This document shows, piece after piece, positions 53,421 to 64,000 of a DNA stretch of 64,000 nt. Position numbers and translations under genes: made by a program. The stretch comes from Theobroma cacao. Lineage: Eukaryota; Streptophyta; Magnoliopsida; Malvales; Malvaceae. Location of the stretch: the NCBI RefSeq assembly GCF_000208745.1, contig NC_030854.1:31794158-31858157 (forward strand). The letters run 5' to 3'. Position 1 is the first letter of the stretch. Each line of letters begins with the position of its first letter. The notes beneath the pieces were generated by a model that did no database searches, had not been told where the DNA came from, and saw only the letters and a program-made list of their open reading frames with translations.

Positions 53421-56400
53421 CTATGAGTCCAACATCTCATCTTGTATCTCATTCGGGGCAATGAGCCCTGGGATAGAAAGCATCCGTTGTCGCTCTCTTT
53501 CCCTCTGTACAGCAGCCTCTTCTGCATAAAGATCTTTGTTGTCCTGTAGAAAGCATAGCTAAATGATCAGTTCACTCATCAATGCAACCCATATAAAGAA
53601 ATAGAAAAATTACTACCATCAGAAAGAGACATGTACAGAAACTTCTAAATTTTAACTAAAATTAACAGTTAATTGAACTCCAACAATGATAAACGTAGAC
53701 CCATTACAAGCTCATTAGCAAAAACGAATACTTGTTTACTCTTTCAAAGCATTACCTGAGCTGAAAATTCTTTTGATTGCACAAGGAAGTCCCGTATGTG
53801 ATTCTTAAATGTGGACAAATCATTTCTCGACTCAAATAGTCCATTCACAAATTGAGTGACCTGAAACCCAAAAAGATCAGAGATATCAACTTGGTAAATA
53901 AAAGAATAAGTAATTGGATGAGAACCTGTTGACTGTGATCATACCTCAGCTGCAGTCATGTTGGGGAATGATGTACTCAGAAGTTTTATCGTGTATTCAC
54001 GAACAAACATTCCATTATTTGGATATGGATAGGGAACCGTTGCAGCATCCCACAAGGGCTCAGTCAACAAACCGCTCTCAACCTGAAAATAATTCATCAA
54101 ATAAGATTAAACTGATGCAAATCAGAGCAATCAATGCACACTACAATAATTTACCAGGCAGAACAGGTGCTGTAAAACCAAGACATGCAACTTGAAGCCA
54201 GGTTTGTGAAATGTGTCTGTCAAGACTGCAAATATTTCTTGCTCAATTGTCAAAAAGTATGTTCGGTAGAACTGGTTACAAAATTCAGAAGCCTGTGTCA
54301 AGGTACCAAAACCAAATATTCAGCATCTGGTGTATCAACATAGTTATCAACCATGCAAAACCATAACACTAACAGACCTGAAAGTTTTTCAGCATCTCCA
54401 ATAGAAGATTTAGACCAGTTTCTGCTATATTCCTCTCTGTATGCCGGAATGCCCAAATGATTGAATCCATAACTAGCTTTAGTTGCTGATGCAGATGGAT
54501 GACAAAAAATTAGAAAAAGTCAATGATTGCCTTGACTCCTTCAAATACCCAAATAATAATAATAATAATAATAATAATAACTGACATTAGATAATCTGTT
54601 AATAGTTGAAAAAGTAAAAGCCTCAACCAAAAATGAAATTATAAAGGACAGCTTTAATAGATCAGTAAAAAGAAGAAACTCAACACCAACCTGACTTGAC
54701 AACCGAATAAGTGCAGGAAAACAATGAGTAGCAATGGCACGAAGCAAGGAAAAGAACTTGAGGCGATGTTCTGGATAATCTTCAAAATTTTTGGTTATCA
54801 TCTGCAACGCATAGCAACAAGAAATTATTGCAAAGAAACTTAAGAAAGTAAACTACAACATCTCTAATCCTGGCCATCAGCAAAACAGCATCAGACTTTC
54901 AACAACAATATTATCAAATAATACAGTTATGGCACTTTATCTATCAGCTACATCACACAGTGTGAATCCAGATTTTATAAAATCTTAAAGAAAGGAGAGA
55001 ATAATCCAGAAATCCATAAAAAAAATTAACAGGATGATAACTTTGGAGGGACCTTCATTATATTCACTAATGTGTAACCAACATTTTTAAGTCATTCGTA
55101 CCATGCATGAGCTGATTAACTCTCATGACTCTTATTACACAATGTCAGACTTCCAATTCAAAGTAAGGGCTTTTGCCTATAATGCCACATCCTTAACAGA
55201 GGGCTTAGACAACAACCCTAATCACCCCATCCCTCACAAGCTATTCTCCTTCAAAAAATACACGCCTAAAATAAATATATATAGATAAAAGACTAACCTC
55301 CAGTGTGCACTGGAAAACAGCTTCAAATATACGGGGAACATCATCTATCATTGCAGCTTTATACCTTCATGCATGGGAAAACAGGATCAATAAGAAATGC
55401 ACGGATTTGATAACAAAAGTAACAACAAAAAGGAAAAGAACTAAAGAGAAATGCCATCACTTCAGCAAGCACCAGTACCATAAACAGAAGGCAAATGCTA
55501 CTATGTTTTAGGCACAATAAACATGCCACACATTAACAATTTAGTAACAAGTCAAGCTTTGCTCAGAGCATATGGGAATAAAGCACCAAATATCATAAAA
55601 CTATTTGTATTTATAAGGGAATAAGGAAAGATAGCTCTTTTGGCAGCAGAATCATCAGTCTGGGAAGATTAATGTGCAAAGACAACACAGGCTTCCCGTA
55701 TCTTTTTAGCAGGGCCTTAGAAAAATCATCAACAATAGAAATAAATGATTCTCTGGTACAATAAGCACTAGTCAACAAAACCATCCAATCCTCAATATCT
55801 AAAGAATCAAGATCTTCAAGTATTCAACAAGTTGTTAGGTAATATTAGATATTATATCATCTAAATGGAAGACTGTATGCATTGGTTACCATACTTGTTT
55901 ATTATTGTCGCAAAAAGTGACAAAACTTCAGATTCTCTTGCATCAGGCAAATTCCTAGCATAATCACCAAGAACTGGATCCATCATTGGAGGCACAAATT
56001 GTTTCCCAATTTGTGGTTGATCTTCTGCCTTGTCCAAAAATGTCTCAATAAGCTTAAGAGTCTCCCTCTTAACAGATCTGCTTCATAAAGCACATTAGCC
56101 AAACAAGAAATTTTTGGTTGAACCAAAAAGACAAAAGCATGTCTGTAAAGATTGGTCTTACCGTAGAAGTTTTACATAGGACGTTTTTGAAGCAAAGGGT
56201 CCTCCTTCTGCAATACTACTCGATATAAGCTCACTGTACATTCTGTTCAATATATTACAGCACCATAAATTACCCATATTACCAAAGACAAAAGTTAAAA
56301 TTGCATTTCAATGCTCAAACTTGCACTTTGAAATACTAAATCAGAAACTTTACCTGTATACATTAAGCATATCCAGAAAGATCAAAGAAATTTGGGTTAA

Positions 56401-59400
56401 GAAATATGTTCCAAGAGAACTGGCCACACTAGTATTTGTCTGCAAATTAAAAAGATTCCTTCTAAGTCTCACTAAATCCCAATAAGCATTAAATTATAAC
56501 CACAGCATGTACACGATCAGAAATATGAGGTCTGCAAGGAAACATTAGCACTAATCCACCATCAAAGAATCCAGTCAACAGATACATGGCCATAAACTAT
56601 TATATATAAAAGCAATTAAGAATCCTCCCTCCATATACACCACAAACTTTCAAGAACAAACTATCATTTAAATTTCTAGTTTTTATTTTGTACAATGCAA
56701 TAAAAACAGGACAGAAAAGAATAGTTTTTTTGCCAGCAGAAGGCAGGTCCCTGCCTACAATACAAAAAATTAACTAGGTCCACTATGCTCTTTAAAAATT
56801 CAATAAAAGACATGATGGACATGCTTCATATGAAAATAATAAATACCTGCAAAATGTTTAGCACAGTTCTTATTACATCCTGATCTTTAAGGAAGTCAAC
56901 ACTTTGACGTGCCTGCCCTATAATTTCAACCCATTTCTGCAAAACAAGCATCATCATAAAAAACTTGCTACCAGCACAACCCCACATATTTGCATGCAAT
57001 GGCACAGACACGTGCATACATATGTGAGAAACAAAAAGGTTACTGTCCTCTATCAATGACAAACCTGGTTGGGGAGTTCCATCAATCTCTGCAAGTATTC
57101 ATCCCTCTTATGGGGATCAGATTCTGCTTGAATCATATGACCAACCTAAAATTTAAGATTTAAAAAAATAAGGAAAAATGAGCTCATCCAGCAACAGAAT
57201 AGAAATTCTCCAGAAAAGATTTTAATAGTACAGGCATGGAAAAGAGGCATACAGATTCATAAAATGTATGAATCTGATGAGGCTCTAGATCTGCAACTGT
57301 TGTTGCAAGAGCAGATAGAAGTTCAGACACAAATGGTTCACTTTCTCCAACCTGCATTCACAAGATAAAGTTCATCGATATAACAGGTTTTGGCCTGACA
57401 CAAAATAAAAATAAAAAAGAAGTTATAACCATTGTGAAGTAGATGATACCTGCACAATCACAAATTTTCGCTTGCATTTCTGAACAATTTTCAAGAATGT
57501 GTCACAGGCCATATCCTGAAGCACATGACATGTTATATTAAAACATTGTAACATGAAATAATAGACACAATCTTGTATTCTCATCATTATCAGCAGTGAA
57601 ATCTTAACATAACAAGATGATCATAAACAAAATTAACAGTAAGTGAAAAGGCAAAATTCAACTTATTGTGTACTTTCAAACACACTTCGCAAAACTTGTT
57701 AACCAAAACAAGCATATACTAAAATAACGAGCACATCACTATCAGTAGTGAAATCATAACATAACAAGATGATCATAAACAATATTAACAGTAAGTGAAA
57801 AGGCAAGATTCAGCTTATTGTGAACTTTCAAACACACTTCGCAAAACATGTTAACCAAAACAAGCATATACTACAATAACAAGCACATCAGCATGTTAAT
57901 TATTCAAGTGTTTTCACCATTGAAAAAATTTGATCTATCATTTCAGAAGATAAAAGTTATTTCTTTCCCAATGACTTTACCTGAACTCCTGGATGAGTTT
58001 CATGCATGAACTCAAACAACTTATTCACAACAGTTTTCAGGAACTTCCAGTGAGCCCTTAAAAACCTTGGATACTGTCCAACAACATACCTGCAAACAAA
58101 ACCAATAAACATTAAATTAAGATTAACAATTTTAATATGTAGCATGCAGAAAAGAAGTAGCAGTTAAGTTCCTTCAGTTCCCCCGGTTACCAATAAGCAC
58201 ATGACACACCGAAGGTGCCCAAAGAAAACCACACCATTCAAATAAAAGCACATGTTTTAAAAACAAATGTGGCATGCTTTAATTGGTAACTGCAGAGTCC
58301 AGAGAGAAACTAACGCAGACAGTCCATACATACTCATGAGATTATATATTCTTACATAATGTTACTAGCAATAACAGCTTTATTGTCTTTTCCTTTAGTG
58401 ATTTCACACAAATTCAGCAAATCACGAATGACCATCACCAGAAACCTGTTTTCCTGCCATGAACACCAATCCTGTTAACTAATTTCAGCAAAAAGCATAA
58501 GGGACAAGGAGCTAACAACTTTCATGCAAGTACACCATATGTGTCTACATCACATCATCTTTCTGTAGGAGAAACCTTTTTTTTTATCTTCTTCTCTCTG
58601 TATGTATAATTTGCAGCATATATACCGACAGCATTAAAGATTATATGAAAGAAACACCAATATCTCATAGTAAACAGTCTAAGAGGATAATTACTAGGCA
58701 CTAGACCAATTTTGTTCTTAATTTAAGGGCATTGCTTTCACTGTCTAGAAGCTAAAGCATCATTAGCTCCATATAACTTCTTTCTTTCATCAATGAACTT
58801 GTGGTTAACATTTCTAGCGTAGATAGAAGGTTACCTGCTCTTCCATCATGGAACCAGAAATAGATCCTATTGCCCAGCATAACGTGTTCAAATTGTTCCA
58901 AGTCCAATCCTCACCACTCAATTGCTTGCTTAATTTCTTTAGCATCTGTGTTACATAGATATTGACCCAAATCCAAATGAATCAATTAAGTTCAACAATC
59001 AGCCATAAATTTTAAAATAGAATGACGAACTGAAAATAATTAACACATAAGATCCCTAGAGAAATAAAAAACTGAAAATCAAGAATGTACTATCACAGAA
59101 AGAAGACTCCTTCATTCTCCCTAGATTCTCAGAATTTAAATTTGATTTTTTTTTTAACAACTGTTCCTTCATTTGCCATACATAAGCAGAAATCATATGC
59201 AACAGAATATTTACACGCCAGATTGCTGCAGCAGATTGTGTAGAGAAAATAAAAGAAAGAGAGTGAAAAAACTCATTTTCATTAGTAAACAAAAATTAAA
59301 ATTGCACACATAGCCTAGGTAAAAATAGGTCAGAAAGCAGTACATAACATCATTTAACTTTTAAAAAACAGAAAATTATAAATGTCTCATAGTTCAATAC

Positions 59401-62400
59401 CTGCTTTTCTGTATCCTCATGATCAAGGTGAGACAAATAAATCAACGTCTCCCTCATAATCTGCAATACATAACTTTATTAACAATGGAATCCAGGAGAA
59501 AACAACTGATTCAAAAATATAAAAAATTAATACCCAAATGTAAACTTCTAAAATATAAGCTGTTGAGAAATAAAGCTTCAAATTGTTAGTTTCCACAAAC
59601 CAAAACACAGCATATTGTTCAAAAGATATATTTTTAATTTACATGCACCTTTAGACAAAAAACATACATGCATAGCAGATATCTTACTAAATGAAGTTTC
59701 AAAATAATGGCAGGCAGAAAAATACTCAAACTGTCTTCCGAAAATATCACAACCTATCATTCAATCCACTTAGCCATAATTAGTAGATAGATGTTTTAGG
59801 AATAAAAGACTAAGCCATCTAGATTAAGCATCATACATTTTGATATACGAGATTTATCACCTTATACTGAACAAGAACATCATTGTCTTTCATCGTCTCT
59901 CGAACAATATTCCCATTCTCATCTTCCACTATCAGAACCTCCTCAGGCTTAGCCATACGGCAAATCATGAGCATTCTCAACTTCGACATTGTACCAGCAT
60001 AAAGTTGTCGCCGTTGCAGAAGCTGGGCACCAAGACCATCGACCATACCAGGAAGCAAAGGCACCTGTCATATTCAATTCATTGACAAGAGATGAGTGAC
60101 CCGTAATAATCTAGAAACAGCATCTTCTAGTAATTAAACAACACAAAAACGACAGTCATTTACAAAAGTAATAACAATAACGCTGCAGTGCTATCTAGAG
60201 TTAACAATAACAATTCCAGATCAATTTCCACAGGCAGGTATAAAATCATCTAAAAACAGAAACAAAAAAAAAATTCATACATAACCAGTCATCCATCTAA
60301 AAACATGCAAAATAGGTAGTTCAACATGGTTTTTCTTTTGCACACTTTCCAATATATTTATCATTGCTGGATTTGAGAGCAATAACAGGTACACCCCTAA
60401 GCCATTTGTTTCCAGTGGCATACCTCTCAGACAAAAACCATGAAAAGAAGAAAGGAGGAAGATTTTTCTAATAAGGTTGCTAAAAGAAAAGAGTTACAGG
60501 ACATGTGCTGCACATAGACTCGATGGCACTTGAACTATAATGAAGATTAACAGTAGTAACAAGTGCATTTAAACAGAATTATAGCTATATCTGACAATAA
60601 AATAATCCACAATACCTGCAGTCCCATCATGTTTGCAGTTACCGCAGGATTATCCATGTTATGATGTGCATCAAAAAGCCCCAAGACCAAGGAGTTCCAA
60701 TAGTCCAAGCAAACCTATTTAACCAAAAGATAAGCAACATAATACTTCAGAAACCAAGTTCCAAAAGGTTAATAAAGGAACAAGCAGATACAACAAATAG
60801 TTTACAAATAAAGTATATCAAATTGCTATGATACCTTAAAGACTTCTGTATCATCCACGTATGAAATGTTAATAAGGTATTCCAGACCCACTAACAGGGC
60901 AGAAATATTCTCTTGTGCAGTCTCTAGCACCCGAATGTGAAACTGAAAACAAAGTAAAATTTCAGCAAAATCATCATCAAAGACACCAACTGCGAATGTG
61001 AAACTGAAAACAAAGAACAATTTTAGTAACATAATCATCAAAGAGACCAACTGCAACCAAGCCATCAAATTTAGTAACATTTTAAACTTGATCGGTCTAA
61101 TGTTTACCAATATGCTTAATCAAAAGACAGAAACAATATCAACTAAAAATCCTGTATTAGAACCACAATATTTGTAACATGGATCATTCTTTGCATAAAA
61201 ATGCATATTGTCACCCATCAACCACATCAGACTAAGGACTTTGAGGGCACCACACCAACCCTATCACTAATCAACCATCTTTCACCTTGTAATCTGAAGG
61301 AGCTTTTTTCAATATATAGATTGCTTACCTTGTAGAATGAAGTGAAGAACAGTGCCAAATTCTGAATGAATGCCTGGTGCAACAACATAAAAGAATGAGT
61401 TTACATAGACAAAACCTAAGTATATCAAACTGTACCACTGATCAGAACCATCTGACTGGAAATATACCTGCTCCTCACTGCTTCCGTGCGCATAAGCCTC
61501 AGGGATGTTCGTAGTTGGTGGGAGAATGGTCTAAAAACATCCCAAAAAGTACCCACATATTAACCAGAGAACAAAAGGAAAAAGAAAGAAAGAAAAACAA
61601 TGAAGAAAAGAAACATCAAATCTACACATCGACATGATAAAATAAAAAGCACTGAGCAAAAAAGAAAATGTACAGCTCAGCAAACCTAAGTTCTAAGTGC
61701 AAATCCCAATGAATTTATTGAGTACATGCTGACACACCTGAAACTGGACCATGAATATATTGTACATCTTAATATATTGCACATCGTAGTAGTCCCCAAA
61801 ATTTAAGGCAGCAATCTGCAATCATCCATTAACATAATAAATAAAGCTTCACGTTCTTAGAGTGACAAAAATATAGCTTTATTCCACTTAGAAAGAAAAT
61901 GAAAAAAAAATAAATCATTTACCTCTGTTAGACATTGGAGGGTGAGATTCCGATATGATGGCACAGGGAAAAAATTTAGGAGTGTTTCCAGCTGTAAGAC
62001 ACATTAACATAGAATAAGAGGTGAATCGTAACACATTGATCGCTGAGTCATTTGGGAAATCAAGAATTATTTACCAATGTCGATTCAAAAATATAGCCCA
62101 GAGGAATCCACGATAGAAATGCATGCAAGGTAGATAGCGTCGCCCGTATAAGCTCTGTTCTCTGAGAAACTGATAGTACGTATAAGCATAACTCATGAAT
62201 GAGTTGAAACTCACTGCAGAAAACAAATACAACATTTAGAAAGATGAATTGCAAAAAGAATAAACAAATATCAAACATTGAGGGGGGAAAACTTGAATAT
62301 TTAAGAGGGTGAGAGATCATTTTGGACCCATTTTTGACTTACCGTTTGAACTAATCTACAATCTTATTGTCAACTTACTGTGCAAGACCATGAGTTCATA

Positions 62401-63736
62401 TGCACAATATCCATGTTGACATGCGAACACAAATCCAAAAAGCATATTATCCCAAACATGCCATGCCCACAAATAATAGTTGTTAATATGATCTTCAAGT
62501 GGGGCATATCAAAAGGCAGACAGATGTGCCAGAAAAATAGTCAGAATTCTTTTTCAAACTTAAATTTACATGACTCTGACAATCACTGACAACTGAATTT
62601 TGGGCTTTTTGAAATCAGAACGCACTATTCAATCAGAGGACAGCAGTTTTATACAGTAGTAACAAATTACAAACAGAGATCTTACCAATGAACATCCAAG
62701 AATTGTACAGAATGACAACTTTTACAAAATAGAAACTAAAATGAACAGAAATTTCCACAATAGACATCCAGAACTATTGCATGAAAACAGCATAACCCTA
62801 ATGATCTCAAAATAACAAAAATATTTTCACCTGTTTAGTGATTGTTTAAGCTCTTTGATCTTTTGTTGAGTCATTTCACCTCTTGAGAAGTCAAAAACTT
62901 CTTCACTTAGAAGCTGACAGCAAAACAGCTCATGTTACCAACTGATTCTGCAACCAGTTTTACCGAGAGAGAATTCTAATACCAAACTTACTTTCAGTAT
63001 TGCCATGCAGTTTTCGCAAATTGTTTCGCTAGTTTTTGCAGCTGCAACAAGATCAGGAATGAAGCTTTGCCATCTAGCTGGCCAATCATGCTTTAAGATC
63101 TGTACATTCAGCATGCATATTAATTTTTTAGACTACAATTACTCCATAAATAAATATATTTTAGTCATTAGTTTCCTCTCATTTTAGATTAAAACAAAGG
63201 AATACTTGTGAAACCTTCTAAGGAGAAATTCATAGATACTCACTAATATGGTAACGAAGGGGCCAAAGAAAAATCAAAATAATATTTTCGTGTTATAAAT
63301 TGTGAAGATTGCCATTGATAGAAAAAATAAAGAAGGCAGACAGAATAAGCCCTAACCACAGGCCTCCTAATTACTCACAAGCTCGGTGAACTCTAAAGCA
63401 AGTCTGTCCTTCTTTTATGAAATACATTTTTTTGTGAGGCAGGTAAGTTATACCTGAACCAATATAATATTCAGCTTGTTGACATACAGCCTCTCTGCTC
63501 GAAAGGAGGCCTCATTGCTTGACAACTATTACAGGAGAAAGCACATGTAAGAATGAATATACAAAGGCAGAAAAGATAATAAAAGGGATGAAAGGACAAA
63601 GTTTTGAGATTCCTCTGTCCTAAAGGGAAAAAAGCTCCTTTACCTGTACAATGACTTCAGAAATGTAGTTTTTCATTCCATCTCGCTGCTCGACAGGCAA
63701 AGCATTCCATCTATACTTGATAACACCTTCAAGAAC
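53421..63736 (-). CDS. XPO1: Exportin-1 (CRM1/XPO1), 5' end outside the window
   Basis: Thirty exons on the minus strand run from 63736-63644 ([20 protein letters not shown]) to 53543-53421 (ending [15 protein letters not shown] and stop TAG at 53421). They sum to 3015 bases, or 1004 residues. All phases agree and introns are GT/AG. Plant exportin-1 is about 1075 residues, so only the first ~72 residues (before FFALQ) are missing to the right. The protein is a HEAT-repeat karyopherin that exports leucine-rich NES cargo and RNPs from the nucleus with Ran-GTP. Landmarks include [10 protein letters not shown], the 68-residue exon [16 protein letters not shown] to VLVQYK (60064-59861), and [17 protein letters not shown] (exon 58453-58356), which keeps the Cys that leptomycin B modifies in human CRM1. 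[21 protein letters not shown] and the C-terminal [28 protein letters not shown] blocks are also present. No break is seen in the visible part. Confidence 0.97.
54551..54580 (+). repeat. (AAT)n microsatellite in an exportin-1 intron
   Basis: About ten AAT units between two exons (54485 and 54691). The short minus-strand frame reading polytyrosine here is an artefact of the repeat. Confidence 0.9.
57591..57894 (+). repeat. 152-bp tandem duplication in an exportin-1 intron
   Basis: Two adjacent copies (about 57591-57742 and 57743-57894) start cagcagtgaaatc/cagtagtgaaatc. Both contain aacaagatgatcataaac, acagtaagtgaaaaggc, acacacttcgcaaaac and aacaagcatatacta. They differ at about ten positions. 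The duplication lies wholly in the intron between exons 57981-58089 and 57450-57515. Confidence 0.9.
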
Positions 63737-64000
63737 CTGTAGATAAGAACAAAAAAAGCACCCTAAAATCATCAGACTGAATAGAGGATTTCAAATTCTT
63801 CGTACAGTGTTCTGCAATTCCCAAATCATTCGTTAGAAAAAGTTCTTCCAAAGTATCAGTCAACGAGACAGCTAAAAGGTCAAAACCAAATTATCAGGTA
63901 TATGCACCACACACAACATAGGAACATGAACTAGAATTCCCTTCAGCAAGTTTGTTGTACTAGAAATTATAGATTACACAGCAAATAGTCATTTCAACTG

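Noticed and set aside
55103..55511. Plus-strand frames within the exportin-1 introns
   Set aside because: No motifs; they lie in introns of a well-supported minus-strand gene.

Overview
This is nuclear DNA from a flowering plant, almost certainly a eudicot. The genes have many short exons with GT/AG introns. They encode plant-type proteins: an ARFB1-class ARF GTPase, a plant exportin-1, a UGT78-like flavonoid glycosyltransferase pair, and CC-NB-LRR and TIR remnants. The intergenic DNA is AT-rich and full of degenerate LTR, LINE and MITE-like repeats. The style of the NLR and UGT genes and of the repeats suggests Malvaceae, perhaps a cacao relative. That last step is inference, because nothing in the window is species-diagnostic.

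Layout. 1-19,600 is repeat-rich and holds no intact gene. It contains a Ty3-like LTR fragment in reverse orientation (1-1072), an element with inverted ends around an assembly gap, a long AT-rich repeat field, a TIR-domain exon with an internal stop (7.9-8.4 kb), and a LINE RNase H fragment abutting a Ty1/copia LTR and its decayed RT-RNase H (10.5-13.0 kb). A long LTR with a 5-bp target duplication and an internal gap follows (14.57-17.58 kb). 19.65-26.2 kb (+) is a nine-exon PHD-finger/SWIB/Plus3 chromatin protein gene. It converges on a CC-NB-LRR resistance gene (27.15-32.93 kb, -) that is broken by four in-frame stops, two frameshifts and a probable lost splice acceptor. 33-37 kb is AT-rich intergenic DNA with MITE-like elements. 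37.0-42.3 kb (-) is an intact six-exon ARFB1-type small GTPase gene. 44.2-45.9 kb and 51.0-52.6 kb (both -) are two tandemly duplicated UGT78-like genes. They are nearly identical in exon 2 but diverged in exon 1, and both have an unusual sugar-donor motif (Tyr at PSPG position 22, His at position 44). 53.4-63.7 kb (-) is exportin-1 (CRM1/XPO1), complete at its 3' end over 30 exons. Its first roughly 72 codons lie beyond the right edge.

The genes do not form one pathway. ARF (vesicle traffic), exportin-1 (nuclear export) and the PHD/SWIB protein (chromatin) are housekeeping or regulatory genes. The UGT pair and the NLR/TIR remnants are the lineage-specific, fast-evolving part. No clearly new biological system is visible. 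The most notable signals are the atypical UGT donor pocket and the sharp identity step between the two UGT copies.
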